A stretch of DNA of 64,000 nt, from contig NZ_JAGYPE020000009.1 in NCBI RefSeq assembly GCF_018343545.2, positions 1-64,000 on the forward strand. Direction: 5' to 3'. Under the pieces are notes generated by a model that was not told the DNA's origin, searched no databases, and worked only from the letters and a program-made list of their open reading frames with translations. This document shows, in pieces, positions 1-8,456 of this stretch. The translations under genes and the position numbers were made by a program. The stretch is from Neobacillus citreus. Lineage in GTDB: Bacteria; Bacillota; Bacilli; Bacillales; Cytobacillaceae. Each line of letters starts with the position of its first letter. Position 1 is the stretch's first letter.

Positions 1-905
1 GGTGGGCCATAAAGGATAGAATTAACACTGAGTTCTTGCCGACTATCATTAATCGGAACATTGACTTCTAAGTTATTAATCAATTCAGCATACTCCTTAT
101 CAAGAAATTCAATTAAATCTTTTACGGTGACAATCTCGTTATTGAATTCAAGTTCCATATCTAAATTTAGGATTTCCGGCCGTTCTTTTTCTCCGCCAAA
201 TTCACCTGGGGCCGTGATTCTTCTAAGTGCTTTTTCCCCTGCTCTTAAATAACAATAAGTCCGACCACTATGGTCACCATTGCACCACTGATAGATTCTA
301 GGATAGTCGACATTTTTGGTGCAAATCCGTTGTGCAACATTCTGAATTTTTGTTGCCTCATGGTATCTGTCTGTATCCTTTTTGTTTTGGACTTCTTTAT
401 ATGAAGAGTACGTAAGTAGTGCGGTTGCAAGCCAGACTGCAGTCGGGACCTGGTCAATCTTTGTTTCAATAATAGGTTTGGGATATGTTAGATTTGGATA
501 CAGTTCTTGTAAAGCTGCCGCCAATTCCGGTCTAAGCTTCCATTCAAAATTACCTCTTTTTCTATCATTTACTTCCTGTCCGTAAAATAAAATATACCAG
601 TAAACATTAGAGTTACTTCCATCCCTTGTAGGCAAATCTCCGATATTCAGCTTTGCTCCAATCCTTTTACCTAAATTGGTCGCTAATCCAATGTATGAAT
701 TAGGGGTATTACCCAATTTTTCACTCACTTCTTTACAGGTAGCGGCATGGTTTTCGAAAGAATAAATGCATTTCATATGTTCAAGATTTTTTTCTGAAAA
801 AATTTCTCCGTCCCGAAGCAAATCCAGCCATTGGTCTTTTGAAATCTTTACTTCGTAATCATAATATCTTGGATATGCCTGATCAATTTTATCTTGTATA
901 CTCAT
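1..905 (-). CDS. McrB-like AAA+ restriction protein, N-terminal part (cut by window edge)
   Basis: An open frame starts at an ATG at 905 (MSIQDKIDQAYPRYYDYEVK) and runs leftward without a stop to position 1, giving about 301 residues. The last residues read NSILYGPP, which is how the Walker A motif GPPGTGKT of McrB-type GTPases begins, so the catalytic AAA+ core lies outside the window. The N-terminal part is the variable target-recognition region of such proteins; residues around 90-150 (YWYILFYGQE, FEWKLRPELAAAL) look like a compact DNA-reading domain I cannot name. McrB family members form GTP-driven rings that load the McrC nuclease on modified DNA. The partner McrC would be expected further left. 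The McrB assignment rests on the truncated P-loop and the preceding linker; moderately sure. Confidence 0.6.
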   Translation of the reverse strand, partial: MSIQDKIDQAYPRYYDYEVKISKDQWLDLLRDGEIFSEKNLEHMKCIYSFENHAATCKEVSEKLGNTPNSYIGLATNLGKRIGAKLNIGDLPTRDGSNSNVYWYILFYGQEVNDRKRGNFEWKLRPELAAALQELYPNLTYPKPIIETKIDQVPTAVWLATALLTYSSYKEVQNKKDTDRYHEATKIQNVAQRICTKNVDYPRIYQWCNGDHSGRTYCYLRAGEKALRRITAPGEFGGEKERPEILNLDMELEFNNEIVTVKDLIEFLDKEYAELINNLEVNVPINDSRQELSVNSILYGP

Positions 906-1049
906 ATGTAAAATTCCTTTCAATATAATTACTAGTTTTTAGTTATACTGCTCTTTTCCCAACCAGTTTTACACCAAAAAAAATTAATGATTTACTATTA
1001 TTCTAACAGATTTAGGAAATATGTACTTTCCAAATTTGGTAAAACTCAA

Positions 1050-1110
1050 TTAAGGGTCCCACCAAGAAAACAAAAAGCCAGGACGAATTTTTTCATCCTG
1101 GCACCCTTAA
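1050..1110 (-). terminator. Rho-independent terminator of the TRAP/hydro-lyase operon
   Basis: The inner stem pairs GCCAGGA (1077-1083) with TCCTGGC (1096-1102), and outer arms TTAAGGGT (1050-1057) and ACCCTTAA (1103-1110) also match. Read on the minus strand the inner hairpin is followed by TTTTTG, so it fits the end of the leftward operon whose last gene stops at 1307. Confidence 0.6.
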
Positions 1111-1163
1111 GTGGGTAGCCCACATAAATATACCTTAAGGGAATTCACTAAAAACCCCCTTAT

Positions 1164-1275
1164 CAATTCCAATTTGGAGACAAAAAGCATTATCCTACCC
1201 AGGTTAGCATCAAATTGGAAATGACCTGATTCGCTTAATTCTTCCAAACCCGATATCGTAAGTGTGCCAAAAGAA
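1164..1275. repeat. Dispersed palindromic repeat, copy A
   Basis: A roughly 110-bp block begins with TTCCAATTTGGAG, continues through TCCTACCCA, the inverted arm CAAATTGGAAATGA, then TGATTCG and CCAAACCCGATATC. The same order of blocks, with scattered substitutions, occurs at 12236-12345. The two arms CCAATTTG/CAAATTGG can form a long hairpin. No reading frame is conserved between copies, so this is a non-coding intergenic repeat (MITE- or REP-like). Nothing else is evident in the 906-1306 gap apart from the terminator. Confidence 0.65.
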
Positions 1276-1306
1276 ACCAAGGTCTAGGTTTTTTTTGACA
1301 ATACTA

Positions 1307-2584
1307 TTACATCTTAGACGGAAGATATAATACAATTTCAGGAAAAATAATTATTAGAATGACTGTTAATAAAAGAACTCCAATAAAAGGGACTGATCCT
1401 TTTAGTACTTTATTTACACTTATTCCGGATTGCTGACTTGTAATGTATAGGTTGATTCCAACAGGCGGGGTAACCAATCCAATTTCTAATAATAAGACTA
1501 CTAATATACCAAACCATAAAGGATCGTAACCCAAGTCTGTGATTAACGGGAATACAAGTGGCAGTGTTAGTAGCATAGACCCAAACAAATCTAAAAATAA
1601 TCCTAAAATCAAATACATTAATACTATTAACACTAAAACACCTAAAGCAGGAATACTAGTTGATTCTATATAACTTATTAGTGAATTTCCTAAACGACTA
1701 AATGCAACAAAGTAAGAAAATAATGTTGCTCCAACTAAAATAACAAATATCATACATGTCTGCTGAACAGTTTCAATTAATGCATCAAGAATAGCCTTGA
1801 AATTCAACCTTCTAATCAATAGTCCAATCACAAGTGCACCAAATGCGCCAAATGCTGCTGCTTCTGTTGAAGTTCCAATCCCCGCATAAATAGCAATAAT
1901 CACCGCCAAAATTAATAATAATATTGGCCATATATGCTTTAAGGATTGAAACCTTTCCCTCCAACTAGATTTAGGTATAACACTTTTATTTTTAATTGCA
2001 GCAGCTACTACAACAATACATAATAAAAATGCAAGCAATAATCCAGGTATAATACCAGAAATTAGTAATTTTCCAATAGATGTTTCAGTTTGAATGGCAT
2101 AAACAATAAGTGGTACACTGGGGGGAATTAGTGCAGCTAATGTTCCACTTGATGAAGCTACCAGACCGGCGGAAAAGGAATCCGAATATTTAGATTTAAT
2201 CATTTGTGGCACTGCCACTTTAGACATGATCGAGGTGGCAGCGATACTTGATCCTGAAAGAGTTCCAAAAGCGGCACTTGAAAAAACAGTCGTTACTCCA
2301 ACACCTCCCGGTTTGTGCCCAATCCATTTTAAAACACAGTCAAATAAGTCCTCGGCAATTCGGCTTTTTGAGATGAAATTTGCCATTAAAATAAACATAG
2401 GGATGGTCGTGTAACTAAACCCATTGACACTCCTATATGCAGTTGTGCCCATAATTCCCATTAATGCATCCCACCCAGAAACAAACCAAACTCCAACTGA
2501 ACCTATGATTAATAACACAAAACCAATCGGCATTCCCACTAGTATCAGAACAAGTAATAATATGGTTAAAATAATGACGCTCAT
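1307..2584 (-). CDS. dctM: TRAP transporter large permease subunit (DctM family)
   Basis: This 425-residue, very hydrophobic protein is the normal size for the 12-helix DctM subunit, which forms the ion-coupled translocation channel of tripartite ATP-independent periplasmic transporters for carboxylates. Family features seen include the N-terminal MPIGFVLLIIGS, the glycine/serine-rich stretch SSAAFGTLSGSSIAATS near residue 105, IPPSVPLIVYA near 155, and the C-terminal EIGLVTPPVGINLYI near 375. It follows dctQ (39-nt gap) and the solute-binding protein gene in the same leftward operon. The substrate cannot be read from this subunit; the neighbouring hydro-lyase and lyase genes point to a C4-C6 di- or tricarboxylate. 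Confidence 0.93.
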   Translation of the reverse strand: MSVIILTILLLVLILVGMPIGFVLLIIGSVGVWFVSGWDALMGIMGTTAYRSVNGFSYTTIPMFILMANFISKSRIAEDLFDCVLKWIGHKPGGVGVTTVFSSAAFGTLSGSSIAATSIMSKVAVPQMIKSKYSDSFSAGLVASSSGTLAALIPPSVPLIVYAIQTETSIGKLLISGIIPGLLLAFLLCIVVVAAAIKNKSVIPKSSWRERFQSLKHIWPILLLILAVIIAIYAGIGTSTEAAAFGAFGALVIGLLIRRLNFKAILDALIETVQQTCMIFVILVGATLFSYFVAFSRLGNSLISYIESTSIPALGVLVLIVLMYLILGLFLDLFGSMLLTLPLVFPLITDLGYDPLWFGILVVLLLEIGLVTPPVGINLYITSQQSGISVNKVLKGSVPFIGVLLLTVILIIIFPEIVLYLPSKM

Positions 2585-2622
2585 AGCATCTCACCCCTAA
2601 TTCAATTAATTTATCGTATAAA

Positions 2623-3129
2623 TTACATTTCTAAATCATTAGTTTTTATGTTATTATTAAAAATTTTTTCTATAAAAATAGATAGTAACAATCTAATAAA
2701 CATGACAAAAGATCCAAAGGAAATGGCCAAAACTGCGGGCGCCAATGGATATGCAATACTGCTTATAGAATGGATACCTTGATTAACATGACGGAGAAAT
2801 AATAAAAAGGATGTATACGTAAGTACTAAAAAAATTCCTGCAGATAAAATCTTAACTAAAACATCAAAAACTGACTTCACACGCACTGAAAAAAATCTCT
2901 GTATCAATTCTACCTTCACATGACCACCATTTTTTTGGGTAAAGCTCATCGCAAGAAAAACGACAAATACCATTAGGTATTCTCCTGTAAACTCAATTAC
3001 TCCAGCAATAGGTTTATTTAAAAAAAATCTTAAAACTGCGTTCGCAACTATTAATACCATCATAATAAATAAAGCAAAACTAGATAAATACGCTAAAAAC
3101 TGATCAATCTTATTGTAGATTTTTAGCAA
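2623..3129 (-). CDS. dctQ: TRAP transporter small permease subunit (DctQ family)
   Basis: The 168-residue protein has four predicted membrane helices (about residues 13-35, 46-65, 88-110, 128-150), the standard DctQ layout. The signature region GVIEFTGEYLMVFVVFLAMS, followed by the charged loop THE-type segment TQKNGGHVKVE, matches the family. DctQ pairs with DctM in the membrane and is needed for uptake with the solute receptor. It sits between dctP and dctM as in most TRAP operons. An ATG start follows GGAGTATA-like ribosome-site sequence. Confidence 0.88.
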   Translation of the reverse strand: MLKIYNKIDQFLAYLSSFALFIMMVLIVANAVLRFFLNKPIAGVIEFTGEYLMVFVVFLAMSFTQKNGGHVKVELIQRFFSVRVKSVFDVLVKILSAGIFLVLTYTSFLLFLRHVNQGIHSISSIAYPLAPAVLAISFGSFVMFIRLLLSIFIEKIFNNNIKTNDLEM

Positions 3130-3216
3130 ATTATACTCCTCCCAAAAGTGACTCTTTTAAAATATTAAAAGGGGGTACTCATCACTGGAGACGAATACCC
3201 TATTCATCAAATTTCA

Positions 3217-4308
3217 TTATTTATATTTTGCTAATAGTTCCTCAAACTGATCCAACACTTCTCCAATTTTAAATCCTTCCTTTTCATTTTTTGCAGTCCA
3301 GGATTTATTAAATTCTTTATATTTATCATTCCACTCTTTCTTTTCTGCGTCTGAAAGTGTTTTTATTTCCATTGTTTTGGACCATTCAGCGATAATTTTC
3401 TTATTTTGTTCATCATCTGCTTTACTTCCACTATCGACAACTTCAGATGCAGCTTGTTTAAATGCCTTTTTCACGTTATCCGGAAGTGACTGCCAGACAT
3501 TTTCGTTGATAATAAAACCACAATTTCCTGCTCCAAAACTAGCACCCTGTGTACCATATTTGATTAGTTCTCCTAATCCAAATGAATCAAGAGTAGTCGA
3601 ATATTGAGCCACTTGATCAACAATCCCTTTCTCAAGTCCTTCATATTAATCAGGGGTTGCTATTGTGACAGGGGTCCCGCCAAAATGCTCAATTAATGCA
3701 CTTATAAAAGCACCTGAGCTTCTTATCTGTTTTCCTTTTAAATCCTTTGGCGATGTTGCGACGCCTTTTGTACTGAATAAATCATATGGATTTGTAACAT
3801 AACCTAATAATGGCCTTACGCCGTTTTTTAAGTAATCTGTTTCAAGAACTGGATCTTGTTGGATCAATTCATGAAAAGCCTTTGAACCTTGATTACTGGA
3901 ATTAACTAAACCTGGGAAACCTGTAATTGAACTACTATAAGGCATCCTGTCCGAGGTATATGAACTAATATAGAATGCAATATCTGTAACCCCTTGTGAA
4001 GTTAAATCAAGATAATCACTCACATTTCCTAATTGCTGAGAGGGATAAAATTCGAATTGCACTTGACCATCCGTTAATTCTTTGACTCTGTCCATAAATG
4101 GAACGGTTACTGTCTTGGAAAAAAATGCATCCGGTGCTTCATGTGTGGCAAATTTTAAAGTGATTTTTTTCTTAGAATCGTTAGTTGATTGTTTTGAATT
4201 ATCTCCCGATGAAGAACTTCCTCCTGTTGAGGACGTACCTCCACATGCAGACATAATAATCATTAAACAGATAAGCATAATTGATGTGAAGAATTTTTTA
4301 TTCATCTC
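3217..4308 (-). pseudogene. dctP: TRAP transporter solute-binding lipoprotein (DctP family), split by an in-frame TAA
   Basis: The N-terminal part (from 4308) has a lipoprotein signal ending in the lipobox IMSAC, then the mature DctP start TLKFATHEAPDAF. It runs to VTIATPD and hits TAA at 3646-3648. The very same frame continues with YEGLEKGIVDQVAQYSTT and then the normal DctP C-terminal half to 3217. Together the two halves make a full-length receptor of about 363 residues, so a single nonsense codon interrupts an otherwise intact gene. The split falls in the conserved 'Y-E-x-L-x-K-G' segment that contacts the hinge in this family. Either the TRAP system has lost its receptor or the base is a sequence error. 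I place the start at the ATG at 4308 because a GGGGGA ribosome site lies 7 nt upstream. Confidence 0.85.
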
Positions 4309-4346
4309 CATATCCCCCATAGAATATATTTAATATTGGCTCCAAC

Positions 4347-5222
4347 CTATTTTTGTAAAGCACTAAGATATTTGTCTTGCAAACTTTCAATTTCTTTAAA
4401 ACCAATAATTTCTTTGAATTCACTTAGTGACATCATTTCAGTATCCATTTCCTTCGTTTTTTTGAACTTTAGCAATTCACTTAGTCCTTTTTGAACTGCT
4501 GCGCTCGCTAGCAGTAATGGGACTAGTGGAAAATGAATAAATTTTGCATTCATTTCTCTTAATAATTCCTCTGGTAATCCACTACCAGCAAATACGGTCA
4601 TTTGAACTGAAAGCGGACGAGCCAAGGCCTTACCAAACCTCGCTAAACCATATTCATCACCATTCACATAGGATAAAGGTTGAATAAAGTCCGCACCTGC
4701 TTCTATATAAGCATTAGCGCGTTTGACTGCTTCCTCACCTTCTGCATCCGTTCTAGCTATAATGACAAAATCCTCATCTGTCCTTGCATCAACTGCGGCT
4801 TTAATCTTTGCTACCCCTTCTTCCAACGAAATAAGTTCAGGTTTAGAACTAATTCCAAGCGGACATCTTTTAGGAACCACTTGATCCTCTAACGTAATGC
4901 CGGCTACTCCAGCTTTTTCAAATTGCCTTACTGTTCTCATGACATTGATGGCGTTCCCGTATCCTGTGTCCGCATCCGCTATAACAGGAACACTTACTGC
5001 ATTCACAATATTTTGAACTACTTGCAGATTTTCCGTTGCAGTATAAAGCTCGGCATCAGGTAACCCAAGGGAACTCGCTGAAATGCCAAATCCTGTAGTA
5101 AAAACAGCATCAAAACCCGCTCTTTCAATTAAGATGGCACTCAATGAATCATAAGCACCGGCCGTATAAATAAACTCCTTCTCTTTAACCATTTTCCTTA
5201 ACACACTAGTTTGCCTGACCAT
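4347..5222 (-). CDS. Isocitrate lyase / PEP mutase superfamily C-C lyase
   Basis: The 291-residue size and motifs fit the methylisocitrate lyase / 2,3-dimethylmalate lyase / oxaloacetate hydrolase branch of the ICL-PEP mutase superfamily. Visible are the substrate/metal motif VPVIADADTGYGNA (about residues 79-92), EDQVVPKRCPLG (about 127-138) carrying the K-R-C catalytic loop, and IIARTDAE (about 164-171). In most methylisocitrate lyases the loop reads KRCGH; here the residues after Cys are Pro-Leu, hinting at a different substrate. The gene lies between the TRAP genes and the LeuD/LeuC-like hydro-lyase genes. By family logic it cleaves the hydroxy-acid made by that hydro-lyase into pyruvate (or a similar 2-oxoacid) and a shorter acid. 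The exact substrate is an inference. Confidence 0.85.
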   Translation of the reverse strand: MVRQTSVLRKMVKEKEFIYTAGAYDSLSAILIERAGFDAVFTTGFGISASSLGLPDAELYTATENLQVVQNIVNAVSVPVIADADTGYGNAINVMRTVRQFEKAGVAGITLEDQVVPKRCPLGISSKPELISLEEGVAKIKAAVDARTDEDFVIIARTDAEGEEAVKRANAYIEAGADFIQPLSYVNGDEYGLARFGKALARPLSVQMTVFAGSGLPEELLREMNAKFIHFPLVPLLLASAAVQKGLSELLKFKKTKEMDTEMMSLSEFKEIIGFKEIESLQDKYLSALQK

Positions 5223-5236
5223 ATTCCACTCTCCTT

Positions 5237-5767
5237 CTAGTTTTCAACCTTTTGTCCGCTTGCAAAGCGTTTCTTTAAATATTCGATGTGCCCGCCTAAT
5301 TCGATGATATTTCTGTCAGAAGCAGGTAATGGGGCATAGTTTATTTTTTCTTTGGTTGATTCGTTCAATATATAAGATTCATTCCAATTTACAGTAAGGC
5401 TATCAAAACGCTTCACCTTTTTTAAAATCCCCTCACACTTGATGAGTGGCACCCCATCTGCTACCTGTCCTCTATAAAATCCAGGAGAAAATGATTCTGC
5501 AATAATGCCAGCAAGGCCAAGGTGTCTTAATACCAACATAGGCGGCTTATGAGGATGTCCATAACCAAAGTTTCTTCCCCCGATAATCCAATCTCCTTTT
5601 TGGATTTTCTCAACAAAATCAGATTCATATTCTTTCATACAAACCTTTACTAGATTTTCTACATTAGTCTCTTTGATATTTTCAATTCCAACCACACGAT
5701 CAATATCAAAATGTTCCTCATCAAAAATCCAAATAACCCGGCCTTTCAGGATATCCAATTTATTCAC
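5237..5767 (-). CDS. Aconitase-type hydro-lyase small subunit (LeuD-like)
   Basis: This 176-residue protein matches the swivelling small subunit of the 3-isopropylmalate dehydratase/homoaconitase group. The active-site loop reads GGRNFGYGHPHKPP (about residues 62-75), then LGLAGIIAESFSPGFYR (about 83-99). In true LeuD the loop is usually NFGCGSSREHA, so the substitution of Ser-Ser-Arg by His-Pro-His-Lys argues against leucine biosynthesis. The start codon overlaps the stop of the large-subunit gene (5764-5767), typical of tight co-translation of the two subunits. Best candidates are dimethylmaleate, methylaconitate or citraconate/itaconate-type hydratases. Confidence 0.85.
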   Translation of the reverse strand: MNKLDILKGRVIWIFDEEHFDIDRVVGIENIKETNVENLVKVCMKEYESDFVEKIQKGDWIIGGRNFGYGHPHKPPMLVLRHLGLAGIIAESFSPGFYRGQVADGVPLIKCEGILKKVKRFDSLTVNWNESYILNESTKEKINYAPLPASDRNIIELGGHIEYLKKRFASGQKVEN

Positions 5768-7050
5768 CCCTTACTATTAATTAAGTCACCAGTGTCCATA
5801 TATTTTCTAGGGTCAGTTATGACCCCATCAATTGCTGAGGCGGCTACAGTTGCTGAACTTACCAAAAATATTTCTGCATCGGTGCTGCCCATTCTACCAG
5901 GAACATTTAAGGTAGCTGTTGATAATGCCTTTTGTCCTGCCGAAATCGTTCCACTTCTTCCAAAACAAAAATCGCAGCTTGGCGCAGCAATAAAGGCTCC
6001 TGCTTCAAGGAATATAGATAATAAGCCCTCTTCTGAGGCTTGATGCATCAACTCATTAGATGATGGGATAATATTCAATTTAAAATTGGAAGAGACTTTC
6101 CTGCCTTTAAGAATACTGGCTGCTACACGCATATCATCAATTGTCCCTCCAACACAAGAACCAATATACCCCTGGTCAATTTTTATTCCTGCTACTTTAC
6201 TCAGTGGAGCAATATTGGCGGGTGAAGGCGGCAGTACTACTAGGGGTTCAAGATCTGTTAAATCTATTACATACTCATTCTCATATTTTGCATCAGAATC
6301 AGGTTTAATTAATGAAAATTCATTAAGTGCCCTATCTTGTAAGTATTCTTCTACCTTTGCATCAGGTACTACAATGGCGCTCACAGCACCGACAAACATG
6401 GCAAGTCCACAGATGATAGCCCGTGCATCGATACTTAAATGAGAGATACTTGAACCATCAATTTCTAACACGTTATTTAAACATCCATCTGGGCCTATTT
6501 TAGATTGAATATAATTATAAATATCTCTAGCTGTAACCCCTTTTTTAGGAATACCTGTTAACGTTACTTTTACACTGCCTGGGACCTGAACCATTACTTT
6601 TTCCGAAAAATAGGCTTCAAATAGGTATCGACGATTACCAATTGCTAATGCACCAAGTGACCCTAAAGCGCTTACGTGGCCATCATAATGGAATAGGAAT
6701 GCACCTGGGGTTGCGTATCCCAGCTCTCGCGCCATTTGATGTCCAATGCCCTTTCGTTCGTACAAAGTAATTCCCTGCTCTTTTGCAAACCGACGTGTTT
6801 GTTCGTGAAATGCTTCTTCTTTAGCTGTAATAGTAGGAGTCATGTGGTCAATGAAGAGAACAAATTTTTCGGGGTGTTTGACTTTCTTGATGCCAAATTC
6901 ATCTTTCATCTGCTTTTCAATCCTGTCTGTATAACCAGGAAAATCATACGCTAAGACATAATCGGGGGATACCATTAGTTCTTCCCCAGGTTTAACGACC
7001 TCTTTCCCAGCTACTCGTGCTAAGATTTTTTCCGTAAGAGTCATTCCCAT
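5764..7050 (-). CDS. Aconitase-type hydro-lyase large subunit (LeuC-like, [4Fe-4S])
   Basis: At 428 residues it belongs to the shorter archaeal/HACN-type large subunits rather than the roughly 470-residue leucine-pathway LeuC. The three iron-sulfur cysteines are present: GSCVGGTIDD (one Cys, about residue 298) and SCDFCFG (two Cys, about 358-361). The N-terminal motif FVLFIDHMTPT is a variant of the usual DH..P motif, and GTISAGQKAL sits where Arg-containing loops occur. It is the first gene of the leftward operon, 54 nt downstream of the palindromic control site shared with the TetR gene. With the small subunit it should hydrate/dehydrate a carboxylic acid feeding the ICL-type lyase. Confidence 0.87.
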   Translation of the reverse strand: MGMTLTEKILARVAGKEVVKPGEELMVSPDYVLAYDFPGYTDRIEKQMKDEFGIKKVKHPEKFVLFIDHMTPTITAKEEAFHEQTRRFAKEQGITLYERKGIGHQMARELGYATPGAFLFHYDGHVSALGSLGALAIGNRRYLFEAYFSEKVMVQVPGSVKVTLTGIPKKGVTARDIYNYIQSKIGPDGCLNNVLEIDGSSISHLSIDARAIICGLAMFVGAVSAIVVPDAKVEEYLQDRALNEFSLIKPDSDAKYENEYVIDLTDLEPLVVLPPSPANIAPLSKVAGIKIDQGYIGSCVGGTIDDMRVAASILKGRKVSSNFKLNIIPSSNELMHQASEEGLLSIFLEAGAFIAAPSCDFCFGRSGTISAGQKALSTATLNVPGRMGSTDAEIFLVSSATVAASAIDGVITDPRKYMDTGDLINSKG

Positions 7051-7103
7051 GTTCTACACCTCCAAAAAGTTTTCATAGTATTCTCAAACAAAGTGACCGA
7101 GTT

Positions 7104-7121
7104 CAATGACCGCGGTCATTG
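7104..7121. promoter_or_regulatory. 18-bp perfect palindrome, likely TetR operator
   Basis: CAATGACCGCGGTCATTG reads the same on both strands. It lies between the divergent TetR gene and the catabolic operon and touches the -35 hexamer of the tetR promoter, so binding would block transcription of the regulator and probably of the operon. An additional half-site-like GTGACCGA lies at 7093-7100. Confidence 0.8.
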
Positions 7122-7147
7122 TTTTTTTAAATTATATAATGTATAAT
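7119..7147 (+). promoter_or_regulatory. SigA-type promoter of the TetR gene
   Basis: TTGTTT (7119-7124), 17-nt spacer, perfect TATAAT (7142-7147). The palindromic operator overlaps the -35, consistent with autorepression. Confidence 0.65.
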
Positions 7148-7200
7148 CGAACTAAGTCAACATATTATTTTGAATTTACTGAATATTAGGGGTGAAAAAC

Positions 7201-7794
7201 TTGAAGCCACGTCAAATCAATGCTTTGCAGACAAAGGAAAATATTTTTAATGTTGCCTTAGAACTTTTTAACAAACACGGGTTTGAAAATGTATCAATTA
7301 ATGACATCACAGATAAAGTTGGTATAGCAAAAGGAACATTTTATGTTCACTTTAAATCCAAGGATCAAGTTATTGTGGAACATTATAAAAAAATTGATGA
7401 TCAATATGAAATTACTTTTAAAAAACTGGATAGAGTTGAAACAAACTATGAAAAAATCATGTTAATTTTTCAAGAAGGCTTTTTATATACTGAAAATGTT
7501 GGGAAAGAACTATTAAGGGTTGTGATGATCAACCAAATTAGCGGGAAAGAAGATATTCCCTTTGTTATGGATAGCACTCGCAAAATCTATAAGATTTTGT
7601 TTTCTTTAATACAGGATGGTCAAAGAAATGGAGAATTTTTAAAGGATAAAGATGCCGATGAGCTTGTAATGGCAATACTTCAACATTATGCAGGTACGTT
7701 TATGAGATGGTGCTTGTTAGATGAAAATACTCCACTATCTGAAATAGGAGTTAATTCAATGAAATTGATTATTGATAGTTTCATAGCAAAATAG
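7201..7794 (+). CDS. TetR/AcrR family transcriptional regulator of the catabolic operon
   Basis: About 197 residues with a textbook TetR N-terminal DNA-binding domain: FNVALELFNKHGFENVSIND then ITDKVGIAKGTFYVHFKSKD, which is the helix-turn-helix. The all-helical C-terminal half (residues 60-197) is the ligand-binding part. A GTG at 7192 is possible, but the TTG at 7201 has AGGGGTG at 7188-7194 at good spacing, so I prefer it. It is divergent from the TRAP/hydro-lyase operon with an 18-bp palindrome between them, so it most likely represses both directions and is released by the carboxylate or its CoA derivative. Confidence 0.88.
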   Translation: MKPRQINALQTKENIFNVALELFNKHGFENVSINDITDKVGIAKGTFYVHFKSKDQVIVEHYKKIDDQYEITFKKLDRVETNYEKIMLIFQEGFLYTENVGKELLRVVMINQISGKEDIPFVMDSTRKIYKILFSLIQDGQRNGEFLKDKDADELVMAILQHYAGTFMRWCLLDENTPLSEIGVNSMKLIIDSFIAK

Positions 7795-7830
7795 GGATGG
7801 GAAGTATTCCAATATTATATCCCTATTTTT
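7788..7830 (+). terminator. Terminator of the TetR gene
   Basis: AAAATAGGGAT (7788-7798) pairs with ATCCCTATTTT (7819-7829) and ends in a T run; the stem includes the stop codon of the TetR gene. Confidence 0.7.
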
Positions 7831-7893
7831 AAGAGAGAGGCCGGGATCATAACGAACGACCACTTTTTAAAATAATAATCAGAAAGGAGAAGA

Positions 7894-8037
7894 ATGGTAG
7901 TGGAACAATTCATTTCATTCATAAACGAGGTAGGATTTCCCATTGTGGTGACACTTTATCTGCTTTATCGTATTGAATCGAAGCTAGATTTAGTGGTCCA
8001 GTCGATACAGAGTTTACCTGAGCGGATGAAGGTGTGA
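7894..8037 (+). CDS. YvrJ family small membrane protein
   Basis: A 47-residue protein, MVVEQFISFINEVGFP at the start, then a single hydrophobic helix with PIVVTLYLLYRIESKLDLV, the family core of YvrJ-like proteins in Bacillaceae. AAAGGAGA lies just upstream (7883-7890). A strong terminator follows at 8063-8100, so it is a stand-alone unit. The role of YvrJ proteins is unknown; they are small, often multicopy, and holin-like in size. Confidence 0.8.
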   Translation: MVVEQFISFINEVGFPIVVTLYLLYRIESKLDLVVQSIQSLPERMKV

Positions 8038-8062
8038 AGGATATATCCGACTGGGTGAAAAT

Positions 8063-8100
8063 AGCCAACTACCATGTTTTCAGGATAGTTGGCTTTTATT
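8063..8100 (+). terminator. Terminator after the yvrJ-like gene
   Basis: AGCCAACTA (8063-8071) pairs perfectly with TAGTTGGCT (8086-8094), followed by TTTATT. Confidence 0.75.
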
Positions 8101-8147
8101 CTTTGGCTCTGTTATTATTCATTGTTGATTTTCGTGTAGGTATGATA

Positions 8148-8345
8148 ATTAATAGGCGGAGAAATTCCGGCTATTATATAGAGAGATTGCATATGAAGTA
8201 GATATAAGCGGAGAAATTCCGGTTAACTGCTCTAAATAAGACAAAAATTAATGATTTGGATAATATAAACGGAAAATCTTCCTTTATTTTTAAGGAAATA
8301 GGGGTATTTCCCAATTTAAACGGAATTTTTCCGTTTATTTTCAAA
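8148..8345. repeat. Short palindromic repeats of the CGGAGAAATTCCG type
   Basis: Four related units follow each other: GGCGGAGAAATTCCGGCT (about 8155), AGCGGAGAAATTCCGGTT (about 8208), AACGGAAAATCTTCC (about 8269) and AACGGAATTTTTCCGTTT (about 8320). Each is a small inverted repeat around CGGAa...tTCCG. They lie in a stretch without a supported gene and resemble the small palindromic repeats seen between genes of many Bacillus species. Confidence 0.6.
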
Positions 8346-8456
8346 CACAGTGAAATCAACATTCAGTTTTAACAGAGCCTATTCTTAAATAGATGATGTC
8401 AAGCTAACATAAGTTCATTGTTTCGAAATACCACCACCGGGCAAGACCAGTAACAC

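Noticed and set aside
61..585. Three short frames (63, 74 and 67 codons) in the left end
   Set aside because: They lie inside the long McrB-like frame on the minus strand in other frames and have no ribosome sites.
3640..3655. Recoding of the TAA in dctP (suppression or selenocysteine)
   Set aside because: TAA is not a selenocysteine codon, and many intact neighbours use TAA as a normal stop.
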